This document shows positions 52,430 through 62,248 of a stretch of DNA of 64,000 nt, piece after piece. The stretch lies in contig JASISA010000029.1 in the NCBI GenBank assembly GCA_031771865.1, forward strand, positions 62,001 through 126,000, written 5' to 3'. The notes under the pieces are model-generated. The model saw nothing but the letters and a program-made list of their open reading frames with translations. It did no database searches and was not told the DNA's origin. Origin of the DNA: Nothophaeocryptopus gaeumannii (Eukaryota; Ascomycota; Dothideomycetes; Mycosphaerellales; Mycosphaerellaceae). The first letter of the stretch is position 1. Every line of letters begins with the position of its first letter. A program made the translations under genes and the position numbers.

Positions 52430-53017
52430 GTGACACTTATGCCTTCATCAATGTCTCCTGCTCCTATCTCAGCGCCTGTAGGGGGTCCGTCAGGCCTCGC
52501 TTCCGGCTTCTCATGCTCAGGTCTAGGAGAAAGATCTAAAGTGGCCTCGGGCAGCTTAACGACCATCTCAAGCGTCATTTTATGTTCGGTCACGACATCA
52601 ACTTCAACTTCGGCCTTTGTGCTATCTAGATCTTCAGTAGAGGTGCAAAATCCCTCGCCGCTGATTATCCGCTATTCCAGGACACCTGGGCTGTCAAATG
52701 GAGGAACCGCCGCAATTGCTATAGTCATACCGCTAGTCGTCTTTGCATTGGCCATACTCAGGTGGAAGTTAGCACGCCGTCGCAAGAGAGCTGCTACAGA
52801 GCTGCAGCCCGCAGAGCCGGACTCAACTTTGGAGATCGACGGCGTGGCAAGATCGGAACTCCATGGCAGTCACAGGACTCTGGAAGCTGATAGTACTGCG
52901 AGACATGAACTCATGGTGCCGCCTTTGGAATTGGAGGGTGATCGGCCTGAGGATGGTCAGAGGTTGCAGAGAGATCCGACAAACATGCCAGAGGTGCGAG
53001 TCGACCCAGTCAAATGA
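52430..53017 (+). CDS. Single-pass membrane protein (third of three)
   Basis: A 195-codon frame. The outer part is Ser/Thr/Gly-rich; one helix at about 92-112 (GTAAIAIVIPLVVFALAIL) is followed by RWKLARRRKR as a strong stop-transfer. The tail is acidic with repeated EL-type phrases: ATELQPAEPDSTLEIDG, RSELHGSHRTLEAD and HELMVPPLELEGD. Such tails are usual in fungal single-pass surface proteins. There is no signal peptide at the first Met (MTLMPSSMSP), so an upstream exon or a different start is likely. No PPxY sequence here, unlike the two preceding genes (PPLE instead). Function unknown. Confidence 0.5.
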   Translation: MTLMPSSMSPAPISAPVGGPSGLASGFSCSGLGERSKVASGSLTTISSVILCSVTTSTSTSAFVLSRSSVEVQNPSPLIIRYSRTPGLSNGGTAAIAIVIPLVVFALAILRWKLARRRKRAATELQPAEPDSTLEIDGVARSELHGSHRTLEADSTARHELMVPPLELEGDRPEDGQRLQRDPTNMPEVRVDPVK

Positions 53018-54148
53018 TGGATCTGAGTACGGTCTAGTCCCGGTGCAAGCCCATCAGGGGTGAAATCAATATGAAGGCTGTCGAAGCCATGTCCAATGAT
53101 CATTCAGCTGTCAGTCACACCACGCCGTTCAAGGTATCAACCCAGCTCTCAACGATCAATCGAACGGACACTTATCGCTTCGAACCCCGTCAGCAAGAGA
53201 CTCCAAGATCACCAGAATTCCTCTATCTGCATCATCCTCCAAGTCCACGGACGACAGACCCCTTCTCAACACAAGGTTGCTCTTGGGTAATTTGCCGTCT
53301 ACGGTGCGGCGGACATAGTTCTTCAGAGGATGCCGTAGGGTCGCAAAGGTCGATGGACTGGGCTTCGATCTACATGCTGAACGGCGTCTCGCAAGAGAAG
53401 ACTGTGTGGCAAGATGGATGCAAGTTGGAACCTGCCAGCCGCAGCGTGTACGGAGCGATGAGCACCAATGGGTTCGGAGTAGTCGAAAGCTGCAAATGGG
53501 CAAATAAACCCACTTATACATCTAGCACAGCTCTCATCATTATCAACAGGGGGCAGGAATGCGGTCGGCGATACGAGATCCGTAGTCGGCAATGTCTGAG
53601 CGGAAATGAGGCTCGACGTGCCTGTAGAGGTGATGAATATCGCCGAGTCAGACGTGTGGCACCATCGCAATTCATCGGAAGAATCCTCGACCTCCACTTT
53701 GTAGTCTCATGACCTTCGATGTGTTCGCACTGCCTTGTTTGTACCGTCTGCGATAAGAGCGCTTTGGTTTATGGAAGAACACAAGAGACGTCAGTCAGGC
53801 GTGTGGGAAACTCTCTTGGAATCGGCCGAGTCCTGCGAGTCCACCAGCAACATCCTCTGCATCATCACTCCCATTGTACATACCGTCCACTCCTTGACAC
53901 CCACAGCCACGCAACATGAGACGGAAGAACCAGTAAGTATGCATCGTTTCTTCATTTCGATCAATAGATCTTACAATTACACGCAAGAAGCCGGGAGTAC
54001 GCTCTCATTCCCGCAGAGGACTCAATATCCCCCGCACCAGCCATCAAACGCTCACCAGTCATTGTACAGTAGAGTCGGTATCATCAAAGGGAAAGGAAAC
54101 ACAGTGCGGTCCACGCTCAGAGAATCATGCCTCCCCAGAACCGTCATC
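53018..54148. other. Intergenic region with non-supported long frames
   Basis: About 1.1 kb. A 213-codon plus frame (53071-53712) and a 124-codon minus frame over the same bases are both open, but neither has a domain, signal or splice support. I see no gene I would defend. Confidence 0.35.
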
Positions 54149-56376
54149 CTATGCAGCCTGGTTGGCAGCAGCAATAGCGCCCAGTCCAGTGCCACCGTAT
54201 GGACTGCCGACGTCCAGGCCGCTGTGAGTATCCTCTTCTCGCTGCGGATCCTCGTCGTCCTCGACGACGATCGTCTCCGGCTTGCGATCTTGCGTACCGT
54301 TAGTGGTCTGCGAGCCGGACGCTGCAGCAGCAGGGCGGGACTCGGGCGGCTGCGTCTCGCGTGGGACATCGTCGTCCTCGAGGTCAGCCTCGTGACCCAT
54401 ACCATCGACGGCAGGCCACATCCGCTCCCAAAAAGTGACGATCTGCTGGTATGTGCCTTCGCAGCGGACGAGCTGCTCTCGGCCAGAGCCGGTGGTCTCG
54501 GCGTTGGCGAGTTCGTCCACGATGGCACGGCATGCGTCGACGAATTTGGAGAACTCGCGGGAGGTCCAGTTGGGGATGAGGGCTTCTTGCAGGGCGGAGA
54601 TGTGGTGATCAGACTGGCCGTTGGCTGGACGGGTTGAGCCTGGGTTGCCGAAGGGATCCGTGTTGCCGTGAGTGAGGTAGGATGGGACGGAGTAGTTGGA
54701 TGATGGGATGGTGGAAGCGAAGTTGGAAGCGTACTGCCAAGAGACGCAGTAGCAGTGCTCGGTAGCCCAGAGAGCGACCATGCCTTCCAAGAGCGAGTTG
54801 CGTGGCTCAGCGGCGGCAATCAGGCAGTCGACGTAGGCCTTGGTGAATGGAGATGGTGGTTCGTTGTCGGCGGTCAAGCCGTACTTTCGCTTGGTGTTCT
54901 CGATGAAGTCGATCTCCTTGCGAAGGTTGCTAACAGTTGAAATGAGAAGATCGAGGGCGCGATACTGGGTGTTCTGTTTGCTGTTTGGGGTGTCTGGCAA
55001 CCGCACCTTACCAATGAGGCTGCCGATGAATGCGATCATTGCGCGTGAAATGTGACTGTTCTGTCCGAGCCAGTGGCAGAGTGCTGTAGCTGAGAGACTG
55101 CCGGCGCCGGCGTGGGATAGGAATTGCTGTTGAGTTGCTTTTGCGAACTTCTCGGGCCACTTGTTGAGAAGATGACTGACAAGAGATGGTTGTGGACGAG
55201 GAGGTGGGCCCATGCGCTGGTTGTTGGAGCCGCCCATGGACTGACGACCGCCGCCGACTTGAAGCATGGGGTTGGGAGCACCGCCACGCCAGATGTCTCG
55301 GTGGTTGTAGCCAGCGGATGGACCAGCAGGTGTGAGCTCGAGTTCGCCGTTTGCGAGTGCGGTCTGGCCGTCGGTGGAGTTGAGGAATTCTTGGCAGGAA
55401 GCGAGGTGCTCGACTTGGCGCGTGGTATTCTTCGCTCGAACGAATCCGCAGGAGAGGCAGCGGACTCGCATGCACTGGATTTCGTCAAAATCAGATAGTC
55501 AAGAGCGTTTAGGAGCGTTGGGCCGAAGAACGTATGGGAATCTCTTATGAACTTCTGGCCGACGAGCGTATTGGAATCCCTTAGGAGCTTCTGAATCGAC
55601 CGCGACGCCTGCGTTTTCGCGTTCTCTCAGGAAGTTTCTAGGTTCTGTCGGGGAGTTCATGGGTTCTGTCGTGTTGTTTTTGCATTCGAACTGGTGCATG
55701 GCCTCGGCGATTCTGCGCGTGGCCTCGACGCGAGGGTCACTCACCTTCTGTGCCGAAGAATCATCCCAAAACTCATCAAAGTACTGCAAGTATTAGCGGG
55801 CAGATCATAGAGTAGAGGGAAGGATGATAGATACCTTGCTCAGATCTGTAACATCAATCCCGTGGTGTAAGTAACTCATGTCGAATATATCCTCTGGAAG
55901 TACAAACACACCGAGATTCTTTCCGCGCGCCATCGTCGGCGTGCCGTTGTTGCCGCCATACGGCGACGACATGTACGGGTTCAAAGCACTGTTGACCCAT
56001 CATGTCAGTACAATTCAAGTAATCAAATACCATATCGGTATGTCGATGGTAACGAAATATTGATGTAGGATATTGATGAAAGAGCATGATGTGGGCGGAT
56101 ATCGGAAGCTTACTTCGGATCTCCGCGATCCCAGGCATCCATGGTGCTGCTGTCACGCTTGTTGTATTTGTTAGGGGGCGCCAAGTCCTGTCCATTTCCT
56201 GCGGATCGCCACTGCGCGTACTGCGGGCAGTTCATGAGATGAGCTTTCTTGCGGTTGAGCGTCTTGATCGAGCCCGTCCAGTTGCGGCAGTGCACGCATT
56301 GGACCGTCTCGCCCTGGTGCTCCGACTCGATCAGCTCGAATTGAGAGTGCGTGTAGTTGTCCGGTGGACGAGGCAT
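54149..56376 (-). CDS. Zinc-finger TENA/THI-4-like fungal protein
   Basis: Four exons: 56376-56114, 55988-55835, 55783-55745 and 55474-54149, giving 593 residues in phase. Two zinc-knuckle-like units are present. The first is in exon 1, CVHCRNWTGSIKTLNRKKAH then LMNC; the second starts exon 4, CLSCGFVRAKNTTRQVEH then LASC. Both have the C-x2-C...H-x4-C pattern of BED-like fingers. A helical domain follows, with SHLLNKWPEKFAKATQQQFL, ALWATEHCYCVSWQYASNFA and FSKFVDACRAIVDELANAE, in the style of the TENA/THI-4 heme-oxygenase-like fold seen in fungal proteins annotated as transcription regulators. The acidic C-terminus (IVVEDDEDPQREED) is disordered. A DNA-linked regulator is inferred. Intron 3 (270 bp) is unusually long and stays open for 80 codons from exon 3. 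Confidence 0.72.
55521..55592 (-). repeat. Two tandem 36-bp repeats inside intron 3 of the TENA-like gene
   Basis: Copies at 55521-55556 and 55557-55592 differ at about seven positions. Read in the frame that continues from exon 3 they encode a 12-residue repeat (APKGFQYARRPE, then VHKRFPYVLRPN), with a partial third copy (APKRS) before a stop. A unit divisible by three that keeps its frame hints at coding use. Confidence 0.65.
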
Positions 56377-57347
56377 CTTGGCTGATGGTGATCGGTTGGG
56401 TGAAAGGAACGAGGGTTGGGTTGGTGCCGCAGCTGCGCGGGCGCCTTATCTTGCTAACAGAGCGCGTAAAGGTGCAGTAAGTGAGTGGACAGCAGCCGAC
56501 AGTGATGTGTCAACTGAGCGCGTCGACTGAGGCCGATACCATACGCGTACTGATGGTATCGGATGGCGGTGGATATCGTGTTCGGTGGTGTCGATTTGGC
56601 AGGATTTGGCAGCGCAAGGGATGGAGAAAACGCGCCATTTTGTCCTCCCTGCCAAGCCGCCAACCCCGATTGCGAGTCAGAAGTCGCATCCTTTCCCAAA
56701 CCTCAGGCAGGACTGCAGCCAGCGGCGATATCCTTGTCAACAACATCAGCAACACCTTCGCCGGCAACAGAGCACATATTGCTTGCTTGCAGGGCCAGGC
56801 GTATATACGAGGCAAAGGCCGGGAAGAGGTTGATGTAGAAGTGTAGGAGCGGAAACGACTCTGGTGCGATTAATATAGTGCAGGGAAGTGACCACAGTGG
56901 GGGTCATCACAGGCACTCTTCGGCAGGAGCGTCGAGACATCTCCAGGCCAATTGCGGGTCCTATTCAACAACATGTACGAGTGATTGAGGCTGCAATTGA
57001 GACGAAAGTCTCCTGACATATCCGACAAAGTAAGCCGCGAGCATTGAAAGAAGTGAAGATCAAGTGTGGCTGAACTGAGAAACAGAAGATGGGGACAGTG
57101 GGAACGGGATGAAGGCAGTCACAGCAGTAGGAGCGATGGAAGATGCCCGCATTTCAAACTGCTCCTCTCGGACCTGGCATCGGTGGCGCATTTGAATCGA
57201 TTTGTCAACCAATTCGTGCGCGAAGAGCATCGCACTCCGACCAGAATCTGCATCTTTAAAACGTCCATCTTTGCAATCTCCGCCACAAGAAAGTCCACTT
57301 CGAGAACGCAGATCTTGCATCCTGCGCCTGTTGCCCTGAGAACCCTT
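56377..57347. promoter_or_regulatory. Intergenic region
   Basis: About 970 bp between the start of the zinc-finger gene and the end of the second permease. Overlapping short frames on both strands, none with features. It contains the zinc-finger gene promoter. Confidence 0.4.
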
Positions 57348-58847
57348 CTACCGCCCGAATCGCCGCAGCTCCAACAATCTCAAAGGCGGATACACCAGCC
57401 CACCCCAAGCGAAGCCGACATAATTGCCCATGTCCCCACCATACTCCGAAATCAACCTCGCAAGCGGCCCCACATACCACACTTGCGCCATGCACAGGAT
57501 GGATCCAACCCAACCCACAAGGAACGCTACGAGCGCAGCGATGCCCAGCGGCAGCCTCGTTCGATCATTCCACACCTCCCAATCCCAGCCAAGACCCCTC
57601 CACTTGCGAAAGATCAAATGCTCTTCCAGGATGATCGCAATCCAGATACTGACCCAGTACCCCATGACCGCCAGGAAGTTGGTGAAGATCTCAGCCAGGT
57701 TCCCACGCCCAGCGATGGCGCACACCATCGCAATCACCAGAGCCACAGTGTTCCAGAAGATACGAGGAACCTTCTCCCAGTATCGTCCGAGAGCTTGAAA
57801 ATCAATACCGGAAGCGTAGTTCGGAGGGACCATGTTTCCGATTAAGCTGAGTGCGATGATGACGCTGCAAAAAGAGCCAAAAGATCCCAAAGGCTTGAAA
57901 GCCTCGACGAAGAGAGCGCCTTGTGAGACTTGGTATGCTGCTGCCCAGTTTGGGTTCGTTGCTGTTCCAGAACCCAGGCCGACGCCTATGACCAAGGCGA
58001 AGGCTGAGGAGACTGTCAAGCCCAGAACGGTAGCTACGAAGACCTTCCAGCGGGACGTGTTGACTGGGTAGTACACGAAGAAGTCGGCAGCTGACTCGGC
58101 GTAGGTGATCTGACTTGCGAGACATAAGCTGAAGAAGCTCAGTCGATTGCCCGCGATTACATTTTCCGGCAAGCCAGCAGAAGGGTTTCCGTACAGGTCG
58201 AATTTCGGTCCCGCGACGCCTGCGAGCAAGGAGATGACGATGAGCTGCGGTAGCCATGCATATCGCTCGTACATATGAAAGACGCTGTATCCGAATGTCG
58301 AGACCAGCCAGGTGATGGCACAGACAATCACGATGCCGACTATGACGCTCAAGTCTCCATTGGCGACTGCGCTGAGGATTTGGCCACCGACCACAGCGTC
58401 AATGAGCATATACCCGATGAATATGATGAGCGTCAAAACAACAATGAGCTTGCTTGGATACCAGCCCGTAATATATCTCGTGAAGATCATCGTCCGGTTT
58501 CCAGATCTGGGACCGAATGTTGCGATGTAGCCTACTGGAAACGCTCCTGCAATGGATCCGAAGACTGCGAGGAGACAGCTGTCTAAGAAAGGGAGGTAGT
58601 AGACGATGGGTCCGAGGAAGCCCAATGCGATGACGATGGCTTGGAGATTGATACTGATCCAGAAGAGTATTACTTGCGTGAGGCCGAATTTCGATGTCGT
58701 ATGGCGTTCTTCGGGAAGGACTCGCTGGATTCCGCGGGCTTCGACGTTGTAGCGAAGGAGCGTGCGTTCGAAGGTCTTGATGTATCGTATGAAGGCATTG
58801 CCCTTCGCCTGTGTCGAAGCTGGAGATGGAGATTCGCCTTCCGTCAA
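57348..58847 (-). CDS. NCS1 family purine-cytosine permease, second copy (5' end incomplete)
   Basis: 499 codons from a TTG-like position at 58847; the frame stays open upstream to beyond 58930 but has no ATG, so the true start must be in an upstream exon. A candidate acceptor (GTGCAG) lies near 58922. The N-terminal family block RGIQRVLPEERHTT precedes about twelve hydrophobic segments. Shared NCS1 landmarks are GPRSGNRTMIFTRYITGWYP, YMLIDAVVGGQILSAV, SAADFFVYYPVNTSRWK and NMVPPNYASGIDFQALGRYW. The C-terminus ends LLELRRFGR. It is a plasma-membrane nucleobase symporter by family. It is clearly diverged from the copy at 29.9 kb: the same landmarks are present with different residues, so this is an old paralogue and not a recent duplicate. 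The reading frame is otherwise intact. Confidence 0.82.
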   Translation of the reverse strand: MTEGESPSPASTQAKGNAFIRYIKTFERTLLRYNVEARGIQRVLPEERHTTSKFGLTQVILFWISINLQAIVIALGFLGPIVYYLPFLDSCLLAVFGSIAGAFPVGYIATFGPRSGNRTMIFTRYITGWYPSKLIVVLTLIIFIGYMLIDAVVGGQILSAVANGDLSVIVGIVIVCAITWLVSTFGYSVFHMYERYAWLPQLIVISLLAGVAGPKFDLYGNPSAGLPENVIAGNRLSFFSLCLASQITYAESAADFFVYYPVNTSRWKVFVATVLGLTVSSAFALVIGVGLGSGTATNPNWAAAYQVSQGALFVEAFKPLGSFGSFCSVIIALSLIGNMVPPNYASGIDFQALGRYWEKVPRIFWNTVALVIAMVCAIAGRGNLAEIFTNFLAVMGYWVSIWIAIILEEHLIFRKWRGLGWDWEVWNDRTRLPLGIAALVAFLVGWVGSILCMAQVWYVGPLARLISEYGGDMGNYVGFAWGGLVYPPLRLLELRRFGR

Positions 58848-59601
58848 GGGCTCTTGGCCGGACTTCTCGACATCTCGCAGTCCAGCTTCATCACCTTTGA
58901 GATTTCCATTGGGATCGTTACCTGCACCAGTCAGCCCGTCTACGCACAGTAGAAAGCTTGAGACAGCATGATTCTTTCGTCGCTGGCGTTATCCAGATCA
59001 AGTTCAGCCGTATGATCTCAGCGAGGTCTCCCATCATCGCCATTTCAATCCATCTCGCCACCACCGAAGGAGCTCGAGGTTAGTTACTGAGAAGATGAGA
59101 GACCAAGCACCGGCTCATGCTCAAGCTAACTATACCTCGATCAACAACATCTGCGACTGCTGCGGTCTTCGCATGAATCATGGCGGCCGATGGAAAGCTG
59201 TACTTGAGTTCGGGACAGCAGAAGGCTCTGCTTTCAAGAGATCGGGCGAGGACATCGTGTGAGAATTTGTCCGGTTGGATGAGAGGCCGAAGGGCGAGGA
59301 TGTGGATAAGAATACTGGGGTGGAGGATGGATGCTGGGAAGGATTGAGAGACACAAAGTTTGAGGGAGCTCAGAGACGGTCACGTGGGTGGTAGTTCTAT
59401 GGGACGGCTCAATACGAGGTGCAGAAGTCGTGGGGGCGGCGAAGGTGGAGGTTTCGCGTTTTGGGGACGCGACTTTCCTCCTGCATCAATACCCGTCAAT
59501 TGCTCTGCCCTCACCTCACATCCAGACCGAACATTTCTTTGTCTACCGCGGAGAGGACTGCGCGATATGGTCTCCTCGACTGGGTTTGCCCAAGTGCCGC
59601 C
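58848..59601. other. Intergenic region with the probable first exon of the permease
   Basis: About 750 bp. On the minus strand an ATG near 59190 opens 15 codons (MIHAKTAAVADVVDR) and ends one base into a codon at a GTATAG donor; this is in phase with the acceptor near 58922. It would give a 220-bp intron, long for this genome, so it is only a possibility. Confidence 0.3.
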
Positions 59602-61368
59602 TCACGCTGGCTCGACAAGTCGAATAGTCAATGGCTCGACCCGGCCTGCACTGCCTTCGGCTTCACTGAAGTCGGAGTCCAGTGCCATCATCCTGTCATC
59701 GACATGATTCTGCCATGGCTGGCCGTCCTTCTCCCATATTTGCGACAAGGGCCCTCCTGCCGACGTTTGCTTCGCCAGCGGCAGTAACGCGAACTGAACG
59801 CTGTTCTTGACCGCTAGCATGAGGCCCAATATATCACTAGCATGCATCCATATGCCTTTGATGGACTTCGCGGGACAATACCGGCACTCCTGTCTGCTAC
59901 AGCCCCAGGGCAGTTCTCTCTTACTCAATACTTGAGCCCAGCAAAGCAGTCTGGTCCCACCTAGCGCTGGTGCACCGGGGCGGTACACTGCGAACAGCTC
60001 GGTCCGGACGAACGCTATCACGCCAGCAGGACTGATGTTGATCAGACAATCACCCGGCTGGATCTTGCGTTGCGCGAGGAGCGTCACGCCGCCGATGACC
60101 TGTCGGAAAAGGTTGATCTCGACAGAAGCTGCTGTACTCGAACTCGATTGCTCTGCACCTGGCTTTGCCCTTTCGGGTCCGTTTCTTGAGGCGCCAGGCT
60201 CTGTCGCATGAGCAAAGAATGGGACCACTTCTGTCTCCACAAGACCTATCATGTCTGCACTGACATGAGTTACGTAGCGCGATCTGTGGCCGACTGGAAG
60301 CTCGATACCCACAAGACCTCGCATGGCTGTGTAGTCTCTGCTCCTGTTCCTCTCGACTTCGCCTTCCTCAATCGCCAAACTTCGCAGGAAGGCCATGCTT
60401 TGCAGACGAAATTCAGGATCGTCCAGGAACTGTTTGGCCAACTTGTACGAGCTTCGGGTGAGTTGTGTGGTTCTCGCATCGTTCAAAGAGCAGACGATGA
60501 TATACTCGGTCAGCAGGTCGCAGAGTGGGATGCTGTAGTCCACATTCAGAGTGATGCCAGAATTACTCAGTGCTGACAGGCCATACACCTTGTCGTGCGG
60601 CCTCGAACAACGCTTGTGGCAGTATTCATCAACAACGTCGATCAGCTTGGGTTCTTCCTCTCTCCTGTCTTTGCGCTTCACGAAAAGACTAGCACATTCC
60701 TTTCCCCAGGCCGCAGACCGCATATGTCTTTCTTCGAGTTCTTCCTTCCCAATGTACACCAAGATCATTCTCGCGAGGAAGACTTCTTGCACTACCCACA
60801 ACCTCGAAAAGTAGGGAAGCTGGGCAAGCTGGATAACAGCCTCCTTCTCTGCTTCGTTGACCGGAGCATCAGCAAGGTATTCAGACTGGAGTCCACGGTA
60901 CACTCCTATCGCCCGATAGGCACGAATCACTTTGCGAAGCTTCGCGGGATAGTCTCCCAGGCAGACGGCGACCAGCTTTGCTCCTGCGAAGATGTCTTGC
61001 ATCGCCGCGACCTGCTTGCTTTTCTCTCTGGCGTCCGCTTGATTGATACAAATGGAGTCAATCCAGTACCGCTTGGCGGGCTCCCATTTTCTCATTTGCC
61101 ATAACGCATACCATGCGCTGTGCGGAACCTCCAAAGGGCGCCCGTCGACCTTGATTGTTTTGATTAGGCGTTCGTTTCCCCAAGCATACGAGATGGCAGC
61201 ATATCGCCCTTGGTATTCTTTGATGTTATGACAGGTCAAGGTGCACTTGAGCTCTTGGTCGCTTTTCCCAGGACGGACTGTCAACAGCCTGAATGTGGTC
61301 TTCGGGTTCTCGAGTGGTGTGTGCTCGAAGTCTTTCGTCCAGGGCCAAGTGACATTTCGCCATGCCAT
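59602..61368 (-). CDS. HET-domain (heterokaryon incompatibility) protein
   Basis: A single 588-residue frame from Met at 61368 (MAWRNVTWPWTKDFEH). An in-frame Met at 61524 would add 52 residues that do not look like a HET N-terminus, so it was not chosen. HET blocks are in order: RLLTVRPG, YAAISYAWGNERLI, YWIDSICINQADAREKSKQV, AGAKLVAVCLGDY, PYFSRLWVVQEVFLAR and RPHDKVYGLSALS. The C-terminal 300 residues include the usual variable HET tail, with QPGDCLINISPAGVIAFVR. These proteins drive incompatibility cell death when unlike strains fuse and act in the cytoplasm, often with a STAND partner. Unlike the copy at 7.1-9.2 kb this one has no stop or frameshift. It lies at the right end of the window, away from other allorecognition-type genes. 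Confidence 0.86.
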   Translation of the reverse strand: MAWRNVTWPWTKDFEHTPLENPKTTFRLLTVRPGKSDQELKCTLTCHNIKEYQGRYAAISYAWGNERLIKTIKVDGRPLEVPHSAWYALWQMRKWEPAKRYWIDSICINQADAREKSKQVAAMQDIFAGAKLVAVCLGDYPAKLRKVIRAYRAIGVYRGLQSEYLADAPVNEAEKEAVIQLAQLPYFSRLWVVQEVFLARMILVYIGKEELEERHMRSAAWGKECASLFVKRKDRREEEPKLIDVVDEYCHKRCSRPHDKVYGLSALSNSGITLNVDYSIPLCDLLTEYIIVCSLNDARTTQLTRSSYKLAKQFLDDPEFRLQSMAFLRSLAIEEGEVERNRSRDYTAMRGLVGIELPVGHRSRYVTHVSADMIGLVETEVVPFFAHATEPGASRNGPERAKPGAEQSSSSTAASVEINLFRQVIGGVTLLAQRKIQPGDCLINISPAGVIAFVRTELFAVYRPGAPALGGTRLLCWAQVLSKRELPWGCSRQECRYCPAKSIKGIWMHASDILGLMLAVKNSVQFALLPLAKQTSAGGPLSQIWEKDGQPWQNHVDDRMMALDSDFSEAEGSAGRVEPLTIRLVEPA

Positions 61369-62248
61369 CTCGCGAGAAGCTGTCGTGAGCGGGAATGGTA
61401 CATTGAAACATATGACACCAGATCTCAATGTCGGGAGAATCGCGAAGATGAGCATTGGCGAGGCTGAGCGCTGCTGCAACTGCGCCACCTTGCTCCTGCA
61501 GCTTGCAGCACCACAAAGAACCACCCGGGCTGGTCACTCAACATCGGCGCCGAAAAGTTATGTGCTACGCTTCACGAATACAATACATCTGACTTTCTTC
61601 ATTCGACTAGATTGGTCGCGAACTCAATACGCACATTGCATGCCGCCTGTCTGGCCTCACGCCCGGCTACCTCCAAACGGATCAAGATGTCCTTCGAGCC
61701 ACGCACAATTCATTCTTCTCACAAGCTTCGGAGCAACGTCTAGTTCAAGAGCCGTCGACGCTGACTTGAAAGCCTGAGTTGCTCGCGCAACTACAGAGAG
61801 GCGTGCGTGTGCAGAAGCGCACCTCAGCAGTAGGATCGATAGTGCTTGGACTAAGCATCGATCACCAACGCTGAACTTTTTCCATCACGGAATCTCCCAA
61901 GCTCTCCGGATCTATCTAGGACCGTGGGAAGTTGTCCCTGAATCAAGTGCCGAGACCTGTGGGCAGGTGTCGATACTATTAACAAGGCTGACTTTCCGGT
62001 CCGTGACATGTCTCATTTGCTGGCGGCAGGACTTCAGCAGCGCGGTGTGTTCGCACTACTAGATACTTCAAGTTCACGCAGGTCTGAGCAGTTGACGGCA
62101 TGCACGTCTCTCTGTTTTCAACATGCAGTGAAGACTTCGAAGACTTGCACCGATCATGAGTGTTATAAACCTGGTTTGCTGCTGACCTTCCAAATTCAAT
62201 AAGCCTCGAACATTACATGACTCTGACCATCAACCCAGTCCTTTGACA
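61369..62248. other. Divergent intergenic region
   Basis: About 880 bp between the HET gene start and the next plus-strand gene. No clear element seen. Confidence 0.35.

Noticed and set aside
53071..53712. A 213-codon plus-strand frame after the third membrane-protein gene
   Set aside because: No signal, domain, splice support or start context; a minus frame of similar quality covers the same bases.
53735..54637. A 300-codon plus-strand frame
   Set aside because: Most of it is the reverse of the zinc-finger/TENA-like exon, which has a domain and matching splice sites.
55835..56195. Minus frame of 113 codons overlapping exon 2 of the zinc-finger gene
   Set aside because: It runs through the intron in another frame and conflicts with the phase-consistent four-exon model.
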